Assembly: GCF_900102135.1 (NCBI RefSeq)
Contig: NZ_FMVJ01000016.1
Span: 1-64,000, forward strand
Origin: Microvirga guangxiensis
GTDB lineage: Bacteria > Pseudomonadota > Alphaproteobacteria > Rhizobiales > Beijerinckiaceae
DNA length: 64,000 nucleotides
Direction: 5' to 3'
The notes below the pieces were generated by a model. The model saw only the letters and a list, made by a program, of their open reading frames with translations, ran no database searches and was not told the DNA's origin. The position numbers and the translations under genes are program-made. Shown in pieces: positions 55,753 to 64,000 of the stretch (positions are counted from its first letter, which is position 1; the number at the start of each line of letters is the position of its first letter).

Positions 55753-56589
55753 TCAGAGCGCCCAGGAAGGATCGCGGTTCAGGGTGGGAAGCGGGCGGAC
55801 GTCGTCTTTCAGCGTCGGCAGGCACCGCATCAGACCTTGCGTGTAGGGGTGCTTGGCCTCGCGCAGATTCTTCGCCTCCAGCTCCTCCACCACGCGGCCC
55901 GCATACATGACGAGCACACGGTCGCAGAAGGAGGAGACGAGTTTCAGATCGTGCGAGATGAAGATGAGGCCCATGCCGCGCTCGGAGACGAGCTCATCGA
56001 GAATGCGCAGCACCTCCATCGACACCGTTACGTCGAGAGCCGAGGTCGGCTCGTCGGCGATGAGGAGATCGGGATCGGTCACGAGCATCATGGCGATCAT
56101 CGCGCGCTGGCCCATGCCGCCCGAAACCTCGTGCGGATAGAGCGAGAATACGCGTTGCGGATCGCGCATCTTCACGGCTTCGAGCATGGCGAGCGCCTTG
56201 TCGCGGGCTTCCGCGTTGCTCGCTTTCTTATGCGCCTGATACGCCTCGATGATCTGCTCGCCGATGGTCATGACCGGGTTCAGCGAGTATTTTGGGTCCT
56301 GCATCACCATGCTGATGCGCCCCCCGCGCAACTGGCGCAGCGTACGCTTCGAGGCGGTTTGCAGGTCTATGCCATCGAAGCTCAGTCGCTTGGCGGTGAC
56401 GTCGCCGGGAGGCGGCGTCAGGCCAAGAATGGCGCGGCCCGTTTGCGACTTGCCAGAACCGGATTCGCCGACGATGCCGAGCCGCTCGCGGCCGAGATGG
56501 AACGACACGCCGCGCACCGCCTCGACGGTGCCCGTGCGCAGGTGAAAGCGGACGCGAAGGTCTTCGACTTCGAGAAGCGGCTTTGTCAT
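55753..56589 (-). CDS. dppD: Dipeptide/oligopeptide ABC transporter ATP-binding protein (DppD-like)
   Basis: 278 residues: Walker A GESGSGKSQTGRA, VMQDPKYSLNPVMTIG, signature VSGGMGQRAMIAMML and Walker B LLIADEPTSALD. The start ATG at 56589 overlaps dppC by four bases. Pairs with DppF to power uptake. Confidence 0.92.
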   Translation of the reverse strand: MTKPLLEVEDLRVRFHLRTGTVEAVRGVSFHLGRERLGIVGESGSGKSQTGRAILGLTPPPGDVTAKRLSFDGIDLQTASKRTLRQLRGGRISMVMQDPKYSLNPVMTIGEQIIEAYQAHKKASNAEARDKALAMLEAVKMRDPQRVFSLYPHEVSGGMGQRAMIAMMLVTDPDLLIADEPTSALDVTVSMEVLRILDELVSERGMGLIFISHDLKLVSSFCDRVLVMYAGRVVEELEAKNLREAKHPYTQGLMRCLPTLKDDVRPLPTLNRDPSWAL

Positions 56590-57518
56590 TTTGCTGCCTT
56601 CGGATCGAGAACGTCGCGCAGGCCGTCGCCCAGAAGATTGAAGCCGAGGCTCACCACGAAGATGGCGATGCCGGGCATGGCGGCGACCCACCACTGATCG
56701 ATGAGGTAGTTGCGGCCCGTCGCCACCATGGCGCCCCATTCGGGGGAGGGCGGCTGCGCACCGAGGCCGAGGAAGCCGAGGCCTGCGGCGGTGAGGATGA
56801 TGCCTGCCATGTCGAGCGTCACGCGAACGATGACGGACGAGAGGCAGAGCGGCACTACGTGGCCGAAGATGATGCGCGGCGTGGACGCGCCCTGCAGCTT
56901 CACGGCCGCGATGAAATCGCTGTTGCGGATCATCAGCGTCTCTGCGCGGGCGATACGCGCATAGGGAGGCCAGGAAGTGATCGCGATGGCGATGACGGCG
57001 TTCTCGATGCCTGGGCCGAGGGCGGCCACGAAGGCCAGGGCCAGCACGAGGCGCGGGAAGGCGAGGAAGATGTCGGTGATGCGCATGAGCACCGTATCAA
57101 CCCAGCCGCCGAGATAGCCTGAGAGGGTTCCGACCAGAAGCCCGATGGGCGTGGCGATGATCGACACCAGCACGATCACGAACAGCGTGATGCGCGAGCC
57201 GTAGATGATGCGCGAGAGGATGTCGCGCGCCTGATCGTCCGTGCCGAGCCAATAGGTTTCGCTCGGCGGCAGGAGGCGCTGCGTGCGCAGGTCGCCGCCG
57301 ACGATGGGGGAGTAGGGTGCGATGAAGTCGGCGAAGAGGGCGACGAAGATCAGCAGGATCACGATGCCGAGGCCGAGGACGGCCAGGGGGTTCCTGCTGA
57401 ATGAGCGCCAGCCGAGATAGGCGCGGCCGAGCCGCGCCTGCCAGCGCGAGCCGGGCTCCGACGACAGAAGCCATGCCCGAAGGCCGGCGGATTGGGAGAC
57501 AGTGGGGGAGCCAGCCAT
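56586..57518 (-). CDS. dppC: Dipeptide/oligopeptide ABC transporter permease (DppC-like)
   Basis: 310 residues with the usual cytoplasmic N-terminus, FSRNPLAVLGLGIVILL first helix, YWLGTDDQARDILSRIIYGSR, and EAA loop VKLQGASTPRIIFGHVVP. Start ATG 57518 shares a base with the dppB stop. Confidence 0.92.
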   Translation of the reverse strand: MAGSPTVSQSAGLRAWLLSSEPGSRWQARLGRAYLGWRSFSRNPLAVLGLGIVILLIFVALFADFIAPYSPIVGGDLRTQRLLPPSETYWLGTDDQARDILSRIIYGSRITLFVIVLVSIIATPIGLLVGTLSGYLGGWVDTVLMRITDIFLAFPRLVLALAFVAALGPGIENAVIAIAITSWPPYARIARAETLMIRNSDFIAAVKLQGASTPRIIFGHVVPLCLSSVIVRVTLDMAGIILTAAGLGFLGLGAQPPSPEWGAMVATGRNYLIDQWWVAAMPGIAIFVVSLGFNLLGDGLRDVLDPKAAK

Positions 57519-58573
57519 CAGCGGGTCCTCGGATCGAGCAGACGATAAAGCAGGTCGGACACGAGATTGAGCAGCACGAATACGGTGCCGATCGCCAGCG
57601 TTCCGCCCAGCACGGCGTTCATGTCGGCGTTCTGCAGGGAGTTGGTGATGTATTGCCCAAGGCCCGGCCATGCGAACACCGTCTCGGTGAGCACGGAGCC
57701 TTCGAGCAGGTTCGCATAGGACAATGCGATCACCGTTATCAGCGGCACGGCTGCATTGCGCAGGGCGTGCTTCCAGATCACGCGCATCTCCGACAAGCCC
57801 TTCACCCGCGCTGCGATCACATATTCCTGCGCGAGTTCATTGAGCATGAACGAACGTGTCATGCGGCTGATATAGGCGAGCGAGAAATAGCCGAGCAGGG
57901 AAGCGGGCAGGATGATGTGCGAGACTGCGTCCCAGAACGCGTCCCACTGGCCCTGCATTGCGGTATCGAGCAGAACGATGCCTGTGACAGGCGTATAAAG
58001 ATAGGAATAGGTGACGTCGATGCGCCCCGGTCCTGCAACCCAGCCGAGCTTGGCATAGAAGAGCAGCAGGCCCATGAGGCCGAGCCAGAAAATCGGAATG
58101 GAATAGCCGGCAAGGCCGATGAAGCGGACGAACTGATCGAGAAGGCTGCCGCGCTTCACAGCCGCGAGCACGCCGAGCGGAATGCCGATGATCACGCCGA
58201 TGAGGGTTCCCAGCGTCGCCAGCTCGAAGGTCGCCGGAAAGGCATTGGCGATATCCGTCAGCACCGGATTGGTGGTGAGAACCGAATTGCCGAAATCGCC
58301 GCTGACGGCTTTCTTCAGGTAGATCCAGAATTGCTGGATGAGAGGCAAATCGAGGCCGAGTTCCTGGCGGGCACGCTCGTAGACATGCGCGGGCGCCCTG
58401 TCGCCGACGATGGCGATGACAGGATCGATGGGAACCACACGGCCGATCAGGAAGGTGACGGCAACAAGCCCGAGAAGGGTCGTCGCCAGCACGAGAGCAA
58501 ATTGAACGATCTTTGTAAGATAGAAGCGGAGGGCTTCGTGCCCTCCGCTTCCGTTCGCGATTGATGATGCCAT
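57518..58573 (-). CDS. dppB: Dipeptide/oligopeptide ABC transporter permease (DppB-like)
   Basis: 351 residues with six helices, IPIFWLGLMGLLLFYAKLGW, EAA loop AARVKGLSEMRVIWKHALRN and the C-terminal DLLYRLLDPRTR typical of DppB/OppB. The N-terminal 20 residues are longer than usual; a later start is possible. Seven bases downstream of dppA. Confidence 0.92.
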   Translation of the reverse strand: MASSIANGSGGHEALRFYLTKIVQFALVLATTLLGLVAVTFLIGRVVPIDPVIAIVGDRAPAHVYERARQELGLDLPLIQQFWIYLKKAVSGDFGNSVLTTNPVLTDIANAFPATFELATLGTLIGVIIGIPLGVLAAVKRGSLLDQFVRFIGLAGYSIPIFWLGLMGLLLFYAKLGWVAGPGRIDVTYSYLYTPVTGIVLLDTAMQGQWDAFWDAVSHIILPASLLGYFSLAYISRMTRSFMLNELAQEYVIAARVKGLSEMRVIWKHALRNAAVPLITVIALSYANLLEGSVLTETVFAWPGLGQYITNSLQNADMNAVLGGTLAIGTVFVLLNLVSDLLYRLLDPRTR

Positions 58574-58580
58574 TTAGAAA

Positions 58581-60176
58581 TTAGTTCTTCTTGGCTTGTG
58601 CCACACTGTTGGTGTCGAAGGACGGGCCGATGATGAAGCCATCGACGTTCTTGCGCTGAGCTGCGACTTCGATTTCCTGCAGGTAGATGATGAACGGGCC
58701 ATCGTCCATAACAGCCTGCTGCAGTTCCTTGTACATGGCGGCGCGCTTCTCGGCATCCTTCTCGAGAACCGCAGCGCGGGTCTTGGCCGTGAGCGGGCCC
58801 GGATCCCATGCGTTACGCCAGGCAAGAGGCTTTGCCTTCGCGTTGTCCGAGTTGTCGTCGTTCGCAGCGAACGTGTCGGCGTTGGTGTTCGGGTCCTGAT
58901 AGTCTGCACCCCAGCGGCCGATATAGATATCGTGCTGGCGGGCGCGGTACTTGGTCAGGGTCTGCTTGCCGTCGCCCGGAATGATCTCGAGCTTCACGCC
59001 TGCCTGAGCAAAGGTGTTCTGGATGGCCTGCGCCGTGCCGGTGACGTCAGCGGTGGAACGCGTGTCCATGGTTACGGTGAAGCCGTCCTTCAGGCCGGCC
59101 TGCGCGAGCAGTTCCTTCGCCTTGGCGACATCGAGCTTGTAGGGATTGTCGTTCACCGCACCCAGGAAGCCGTTCGGCAGGAAGGCCTGATGGACGGTGC
59201 CCTTGTGCTTCATGATCGTGTCGGCGATGGCCGCGTAATCCACGAGATACTTGAGCGCCTTGCGAACTTCGGGCTTCGCCAGGTTCGGGTTCTTCTGGTT
59301 CAGGCCGAGATACCAGAGGCCGCCCTTCGGGCCGGAATCGACCTTGATGTCCGGGTTCTTCGAAAGGGCTTCGATCTCTTCCGGGTTCAGGTTGCGTGCG
59401 ATGTCCACATCGCCCTTCTCAAGCATCAGGCGCTGCGTAGCCGTTTCCTTGATGTGGCGATAGATGACGCGGGCAAGCGGCGCCTTCTTGTCGTAGTTCG
59501 GATTGCGCTCCAGCACGACGACTTCGTTCGCCTTCCAGTCGCGGATCGAGAAGGGACCGGAACCGGCATACTTGGTCTTCAGCCAGTTGTAGCCCATGTC
59601 GCCGTCTTTCTCGTTCTGCATGACGAGCTTCTTGTCGACGACCGACGCGACGCTGGAGGTCATGCAGTACAGGACGAAGGTCGGCGCATAGGCCTTGTCG
59701 AGCTCCATGGTGAACTCGTAAGGGCCGGTCTGCTTGATCTTGTCCTTCACGTTGTCCTTCGTGAAGCCGAACTGGCCGAGGATGAAGGCCGGCGACTTGT
59801 CGAGGATCACGGCGCGCTGGAGCGAGTACACGGCGTCCTCGGCCGTCAGCGGGTTGCCGGAGGCGAATTTCTTGCCCTGGCGGATCTTGAACGTGAAAGT
59901 CTTGCCGTCGGGAGAGACCGTCCAGGATTCGGCGACCTCGCCATAGAGCTTGGACACGTCCTTGTAATCGTAGGCGATCAAGCGCTCATAGGTGTTGCCC
60001 AGAAGCTCGGAAGCCGTGAACTCGAAGACCTCGGCAGGATCGAGCGTGATGATGTCGTCCATCTGCCAGGCCTGGACCAGGGTGTCCGGAGGCGTTGCTG
60101 CCTTAACGGCAGAAAACGAGGTTGCCATGGTGGCGACCATCGCGGCGGATAGGAGGAATTTCGGAAGTCGTTTCAT
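58581..60176 (-). CDS. Dipeptide/oligopeptide ABC transporter substrate-binding protein
   Basis: 531 residues, SBP_bac_5 family. Signal peptide about 1-27 (cleavage near VKA-A), then TLDPAEVFEFTASELLGNTYERL and GEVAESWTVSPDGKTFTFKIR, conserved blocks of this family (abbreviated here). First gene of the leftward importer operon; ATG at 60176 has AAGGGAA upstream. The ligand could be dipeptides, longer peptides or unrelated compounds; the downstream dipeptidase favours dipeptides. Confidence 0.9.
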   Translation of the reverse strand: MKRLPKFLLSAAMVATMATSFSAVKAATPPDTLVQAWQMDDIITLDPAEVFEFTASELLGNTYERLIAYDYKDVSKLYGEVAESWTVSPDGKTFTFKIRQGKKFASGNPLTAEDAVYSLQRAVILDKSPAFILGQFGFTKDNVKDKIKQTGPYEFTMELDKAYAPTFVLYCMTSSVASVVDKKLVMQNEKDGDMGYNWLKTKYAGSGPFSIRDWKANEVVVLERNPNYDKKAPLARVIYRHIKETATQRLMLEKGDVDIARNLNPEEIEALSKNPDIKVDSGPKGGLWYLGLNQKNPNLAKPEVRKALKYLVDYAAIADTIMKHKGTVHQAFLPNGFLGAVNDNPYKLDVAKAKELLAQAGLKDGFTVTMDTRSTADVTGTAQAIQNTFAQAGVKLEIIPGDGKQTLTKYRARQHDIYIGRWGADYQDPNTNADTFAANDDNSDNAKAKPLAWRNAWDPGPLTAKTRAAVLEKDAEKRAAMYKELQQAVMDDGPFIIYLQEIEVAAQRKNVDGFIIGPSFDTNSVAQAKKN

Positions 60177-60280
60177 AGGCCAGTTCCCTTGTGGCGCCGG
60201 CTGCGCCCTTTTTAAGCCAAGCGTATGAATGCAAATCACATTGGCTCTGTCGAGTCTAGCAACTGGTTTTAAACTGGCAA

Positions 60281-60294
60281 ACATTGCGCAATGT
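60281..60294. promoter_or_regulatory. 14-base perfect palindrome between dppA and argH
   Basis: ACATTGCGCAATGT is a perfect palindrome in the divergent intergenic region, about 105 bases from the transporter gene and 90 from argH. Length and position suit a dimeric regulator's operator, but no regulator gene is adjacent. Confidence 0.35.
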
Positions 60295-60384
60295 GCTTAA
60301 TCCTCGCGCAGCCTTGTTACGCCTTTGCCTTGGTGGGTGACCTGTGGCAAAGGCTTGCAGATCTTGAAACCCGGGTGAAACACA

Positions 60385-61785
60385 GTGTCCGAAGAAGCCA
60401 AGAAGTCCGGTGCCAACACCATGTGGGGAGGGCGTTTCTCGTCCTCGCCGAGCGCGCTCATGGAGGCGATCAACGCTTCCATCGATTTCGACCAGCGCCT
60501 CTACGCCCAGGACATCCAGGGCTCCATCGCCCACAGCGCCATGCTCGCCAAGCAGGGCATCATCGCCGAGAGCGACCGCGATGCGATCCATCAGGGATTG
60601 CAGCGGGTGCTGGGCGAGATCGAATCCGGGGGCTTCACCTATTCCAAGGCTCTGGAAGACATTCACATGAATGTGGAGAGTCGCCTTCGGGAGATCGTGG
60701 GCGATCCCGCGGCGCGCCTGCATACGGCCCGCAGCCGCAACGATCAGGTCGCCGTCGACATCCGCCTGTGGATGCGCGATGCCCATGACCGGACGGACGA
60801 GCAGCTCACCCGTCTCATCAAGGCGCTGCTTGCAAAAGCCGAGAAGAACGTGGCGACCGTCATGCCCGGCTTCACCCATCTGCAGAGCGCCCAGCCGGTG
60901 ACCTTCGGCCATCACCTTATGGCCTATGTGGAGATGTTCGGCCGCGACCGCAGCCGCATCCGCGATTCCCGCAAGCGCCTCAATGAATGCCCGCTCGGCG
61001 CGGGCGCCCTTGCCGGCACGTCCTTCCCCATCGACAGGCACATGACGGCGAAGGCGCTGGGCTTCGACGGCCCCACGCGCAACTCCCTCGATTCAGTCTC
61101 GGATCGCGACAGCCTGCTGGAATTCATGTCGGCAGCGTCGATCTGCGCCGTGCACCTGTCGCGGCTCGCCGAAGAGATCATCATCTGGATGTCGGCGCCC
61201 TTCGGCTTCGTGAAGCTTCCCGACCGCTGGACCACCGGCTCCAGCATGATGCCGCAGAAGCGCAACCCCGACGCGGCGGAGCTGGTGCGCGGCAAGTCCG
61301 GCCGCATATTCGGCTCGCTGATGGCCGTGCTGACCATGATGAAGGGGCTCCCGCTGACCTATTCGAAGGACATGCAGGAGGACAAGGAGCAGGTCTTCGA
61401 TGCAGCCGACAGCATCGAGATCGTGCTCGCCGCCATGACCGGCATGATCGAGGATCTCGAGCCCGTGCCGGAGCGCATGGCGGCGGTGGCCGGAGCCGGT
61501 TTCTCCACGGCCACCGACCTCGCCGACTGGCTCGTGCGCGATCTCGGGATCCCGTTCCGCGATGCGCATCATGTGACGGGCCGCATCGTTTCCGAGGCCG
61601 AGCAGCGCGGCTGCACTCTGGAAGAGCTGCCGCTGGAAATCATGCAGGGCGTGGAGCCCCGCATTCACAAGGGCATCTTCGATGTGCTGAGCGTCGAGAA
61701 CTCCGTCCGCTCCCGTACGAGCTTCGGCGGAACTTCACCGGTGCGTGTGGCCGAGCAGGTTGCCTGGTGGAAGACGCAGGCCTGA
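60385..61785 (+). CDS. argH: Argininosuccinate lyase
   Basis: 466 residues; last step of arginine synthesis. [11 protein letters not shown] at the N-terminus, [30 protein letters not shown] (catalytic His region) and the fumarase/lyase signature [12 protein letters not shown] are intact. GTG start at 60385. Convergent with the methyltransferase gene; only three bases separate the stops. Confidence 0.97.
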   Translation: MSEEAKKSGANTMWGGRFSSSPSALMEAINASIDFDQRLYAQDIQGSIAHSAMLAKQGIIAESDRDAIHQGLQRVLGEIESGGFTYSKALEDIHMNVESRLREIVGDPAARLHTARSRNDQVAVDIRLWMRDAHDRTDEQLTRLIKALLAKAEKNVATVMPGFTHLQSAQPVTFGHHLMAYVEMFGRDRSRIRDSRKRLNECPLGAGALAGTSFPIDRHMTAKALGFDGPTRNSLDSVSDRDSLLEFMSAASICAVHLSRLAEEIIIWMSAPFGFVKLPDRWTTGSSMMPQKRNPDAAELVRGKSGRIFGSLMAVLTMMKGLPLTYSKDMQEDKEQVFDAADSIEIVLAAMTGMIEDLEPVPERMAAVAGAGFSTATDLADWLVRDLGIPFRDAHHVTGRIVSEAEQRGCTLEELPLEIMQGVEPRIHKGIFDVLSVENSVRSRTSFGGTSPVRVAEQVAWWKTQA

Positions 61786-61788
61786 CGC

Positions 61789-62589
61789 TCAAGGCTTGCT
61801 GCCTCTGACGGCCCAGGCGCGGGCTGTCAGAGGAATGCTGCCATCCGGTTGCGTGGGAAGCGTCTCGCGCAGCCTCTCCCTGAGATGGGCGCGCTCCTCC
61901 TCGCTCAGGGACATGCAATAGGCCGGCGCCGGCGACTGGCCTGCGAGGAACGGCGTCCAGTAATCGTCGAAATCGCGGAAAACGGTGGGCACGTCGATGG
62001 CGCGGACATCGGTATTCCTCAAGCCCACTTTCTCCAGAAGCGTTTGAAGCGGTTCCGGCTGGCAGAACGAGGCATGCCAGCTGTCCTGCAACTCCCGGGC
62101 ATAGGGGTTCAGCTCGGCTGCTGCGTCCCAGAACCGGCGCATCATCTCCATCTTGCCGGTATAGTCCCAGACATAGAGCGCCACCTCGCCACCGGAGCGA
62201 GCCACGCGCGCCATCTCGGCCGCTGCCTTCTCCTTGTCGGGCACGAAGTTCAGCATGAGGCCGGAGACCACCCGATCGAACTCGTCGGCCGTGAAGGGCA
62301 GATCCTGCGCATCGGCCTCCTGAAGTTCGGCGGCGGTGCCGCTCAACCGTTGGCGCGCCACCTCGAGAAAGCCCCCCGACGCGTCGATCCCGGCAAGCCT
62401 CTCAGGGATGCATTGCTCGGCAATCGCCTGGGTGAGCATGCCGGTGCCGCAGCCTACGTCGAGCCAGTCGAGGCCCGGGGGAGCGCCGAGCCAGGGGATG
62501 AACTCCCGGGCGACCAGCCGGCTCCAGCGCCCGACATAGGATTCGTAGATTTCGCCGCTGCTCCAGCGGGGCTGCACAATCCAGGCCAT
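61789..62589 (-). CDS. Class I SAM-dependent methyltransferase
   Basis: 266 residues. SAM-binding motif I LDWLDVGCGTGMLTQAI at about residue 43, the acidic motif GIDAS, and DLPFTADEFDRVVSGLMLNFV (motif IV region). Similar to UbiE/Methyltransf_11 proteins acting on small molecules. The acceptor is unknown. Start ATG 62589 (MAWIVQP); the upstream frame has no similarity. Confidence 0.87.
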   Translation of the reverse strand: MAWIVQPRWSSGEIYESYVGRWSRLVAREFIPWLGAPPGLDWLDVGCGTGMLTQAIAEQCIPERLAGIDASGGFLEVARQRLSGTAAELQEADAQDLPFTADEFDRVVSGLMLNFVPDKEKAAAEMARVARSGGEVALYVWDYTGKMEMMRRFWDAAAELNPYARELQDSWHASFCQPEPLQTLLEKVGLRNTDVRAIDVPTVFRDFDDYWTPFLAGQSPAPAYCMSLSEEERAHLRERLRETLPTQPDGSIPLTARAWAVRGSKP

Positions 62590-62834
62590 TGCGTCGCTCC
62601 TGTCGGGCTGCGGCCCGATCATAAGACGGAATGGGCTGTGAACGACTTGATCTTGCGGGGTAGCGCCGACCATTTACCCTTCCGGCGCTCTCCTCGGTAA
62701 GGCTTCGGCCAGGGTCTTGATCCCCTCGGGAACCATATCCATATTGCTGATAGCGGCTTTGAAACAAGGCTGCGTGGGTGCCGCATGAGCGGGCTCACAT
62801 TTAACCGAAGTGCCTCTAACCTTGGGCTTCGAAC

Positions 62835-63269
62835 ATGTCGCGTCAGTCGCCGTTTGGGCATCCGTTTCTGTTAGGCTTCGATGAGATCGAGCAGGCGCTC
62901 GACCGAGTCGCAAAAGCAGCAGGGGACGGTTATCCTCCCTACAACATCGAGCGTCTGCCTCGCACCGAGCACGCTCCCGAGCGTCTGCGCATCACCCTGG
63001 CTGTCGCTGGTTTTACCCAGGATCAGCTCGAGGTGACCCTGGAAGAGAGTCAGCTCGTCATCCGGGGGCGTCAGTCCGACGACAAGACCAGGCACTTCCT
63101 TCATCGCGGCATTGCCGCCCGTCAGTTTCAGCGCACCTTCCTCCTCGTCGACGGCATGGAGGTGATGGGCGCGGACCTGTCCAATGGCCTGTTGTCGATC
63201 GACCTCGTCCGGCCCGAGCCGGAACGGGTCATCCGCAAGATCAACATCAGCGCTTCGGACAAGGTTTGA
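62835..63269 (+). CDS. Hsp20-family small heat shock protein
   Basis: 144 residues, IbpA-like. A short N-terminal arm (FGHPFLLGFDEIEQALDR), the alpha-crystallin domain (about 35-130) and a C-terminal INIS resembling the I-x-I oligomerisation motif. Holds unfolding proteins for refolding. No Shine-Dalgarno precedes the ATG. A CTTGAT (62646-62651) with CCATTTA about 18 bases later is a weak RpoH-like signal upstream; no ROSE-type thermosensor is obvious. The 245 bases upstream hold no gene. Confidence 0.92.
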   Translation: MSRQSPFGHPFLLGFDEIEQALDRVAKAAGDGYPPYNIERLPRTEHAPERLRITLAVAGFTQDQLEVTLEESQLVIRGRQSDDKTRHFLHRGIAARQFQRTFLLVDGMEVMGADLSNGLLSIDLVRPEPERVIRKINISASDKV

Positions 63270-63296
63270 CGGGAGCATCCGCATAAGGAGATGGCC

Positions 63297-63563
63297 ATGA
63301 ACCACAACACCAATCATCCTGCCGGTCGGCCTCTGGGTGTGGCTGAACTGGCCAATCTGGGCCTCGGCGAAATGGCCTATGTGAAGCCCCTGCGCTCCGA
63401 CGATGTGGCGCGGCTCTTCCCGCAGGCTCCCAAGCTGCAGCCCGGAATGGATCTTTATGCCCTTCTCTCCGCCAGTGGCGAACCCATCGTGCTCACCGAC
63501 AGCCGCGATGCTGCGGTTGCCAATGCCTGGGCGCATGACCTGACGACGGTGAGCCTGCATTAA
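63297..63563 (+). CDS. DUF1150 family protein
   Basis: 88 residues. LGVAELANLGLGEMAYVKPLR and MDLYALLSASGEPIVLTDSRD (abbreviated) mark the DUF1150 family of alphaproteobacteria, function unknown, typically found directly after hsp20 genes as here. I prefer the ATG at 63297 to that at 63291 because AAGGAG abuts the first ATG but sits six bases before the second. Likely stress-induced together with hsp20. Confidence 0.88.
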   Translation: MNHNTNHPAGRPLGVAELANLGLGEMAYVKPLRSDDVARLFPQAPKLQPGMDLYALLSASGEPIVLTDSRDAAVANAWAHDLTTVSLH

Positions 63564-63580
63564 GGCTCACCCCTCTGCTT

Positions 63581-64000
63581 TCACGCAATCGCCTCGATAA
63601 CCGCGATCAGCCGTTGCAGGTCCTCGTCTCGGGAGAGGCGGTGATCGCCATCCTTGATGAGGGTCAGCGAAACGCTGTCGCCCGGCAGGTGCTCCACCAG
63701 TTCGAGCGCGTGGTTCCACGGCACGTCCGGGTCTTCCATGCCCTGCAGGATATGAACGGGGCAGCCGGTCCGGATCGGCTTGCCGAGCAGAAGATGCCGG
63801 CGCCCGTCCTCGATCAGCTTCCTGGTGATCGGGTAGGGATCCTCCGAATAGGCGGACGGGCGGTAATACACGCCCGTCTCCTCCACCAACCGCCGGAGAT
63901 CCTCCGGGAAACGGTCCCACATCAGCCTTTCCGTCATGTCTGTGGCGGGTGCGATCAGGACGATGCCGGCAGGCGCAAGGGCAGGGCGCTTTTCCATCAG
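63581..64000 (-). CDS. Alpha/beta hydrolase, N-terminus cut by window edge
   Basis: The C-terminal about 140 residues of an alpha/beta hydrolase. IVLIAPATDMTERLMW is followed by CPVHILQGMEDPDVPW (catalytic Asp region) and IKDGDHRLSRDEDL (catalytic His). The nucleophile lies beyond the window. Resembles the ABHD10/palmitoyl-protein thioesterase-like esterases of alphaproteobacteria. The frame is open to base 64000, so the real start is outside. Confidence 0.85.
   Translation of the reverse strand: MMEKRPALAPAGIVLIAPATDMTERLMWDRFPEDLRRLVEETGVYYRPSAYSEDPYPITRKLIEDGRRHLLLGKPIRTGCPVHILQGMEDPDVPWNHALELVEHLPGDSVSLTLIKDGDHRLSRDEDLQRLIAVIEAIA

Noticed and set aside
58596..60152. 518-residue open frame opposite the peptide-binding protein gene
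   Set aside because: Antisense shadow of an SBP_bac_5 gene with clear signal peptide and motifs.

Overview
This 64 kb window is a contiguous piece of a GC-rich chromosome from an alphaproteobacterium, most likely of the order Hyphomicrobiales (Microvirga- or Methylobacterium-like). The lineage is inferred from several alphaproteobacterial family types found together: DUF2244, DUF1150, DUF1194 and TIGR02300 proteins, a class II (CP4-like) EPSP synthase, an OlsB-type acyltransferase and a malic enzyme with a phosphotransacetylase-like tail. Genes are dense. Many start and stop codons overlap by 1-4 bases, and several convergent pairs share stop-codon bases. I see no insertion sequence, phage, CRISPR array, rRNA gene or transposase.

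Layout. 0-17.4 kb is mostly housekeeping: DUF2244, nth, a small Cys-rich membrane protein, uppP, a GST, queG, an atypical SDR protein, olsB, comM, a single-domain response regulator, mutS, maeB, a HAD phosphatase and hrpB. 17.4-39.2 kb is an accessory catabolic island. One leftward run of 16 tightly packed genes starts with a GntR/UTRA regulator and a branched-chain-amino-acid-type ABC transporter. It continues with two MmgE/PrpD proteins, a PrpB-like lyase, hydantoinase A and B, an isochorismatase-fold protein, a tautomerase-SnoaL fusion, a flavoprotein and two Asp/Glu-racemase-fold proteins. Next to it lie a second leftward unit (leuC-like, leuD-like, Old Yellow Enzyme) and a divergent second flavoprotein. 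39.2-50 kb returns to core metabolism: mgsA, a DUF1194 protein, cmk, aroA, a TIGR02300 protein, tRNA-Ala(GGC), malate synthase G, pxpC/pxpB, 3-hydroxybutyrate dehydrogenase and proline iminopeptidase. 49.5-60.2 kb holds a polyamine-type ABC importer and a leftward dipeptide/oligopeptide ABC importer followed by an M19 dipeptidase. 60.3-64 kb holds argH, a methyltransferase, hsp20-DUF1150 and the cut end of an alpha/beta hydrolase.

The most interesting part is the 22 kb island. Its enzymes include the three activities of a methylcitrate-type sequence: dehydration (MmgE/PrpD), hydration (LeuCD/aconitase fold) and C-C cleavage (PrpB/dimethylmalate-lyase fold). Added to these are ATP-dependent amidohydrolase subunits, two flavoproteins and an ene-reductase. 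By eye, three island proteins lack the catalytic cysteine expected for their fold, the LeuCD pair departs from leucine-pathway enzymes in conserved motifs, and the gntR promoter and the leuC/flavoprotein intergenic region share a 12/15-base box. I infer a substrate-inducible route for an unidentified, probably multiply carboxylated or cyclic-amide compound ending in pyruvate plus a second acid. The substrate cannot be read from sequence.

All motif and family calls were made by eye without database searches. Start codons are argued from Shine-Dalgarno sequence, overlap with neighbours and family length.
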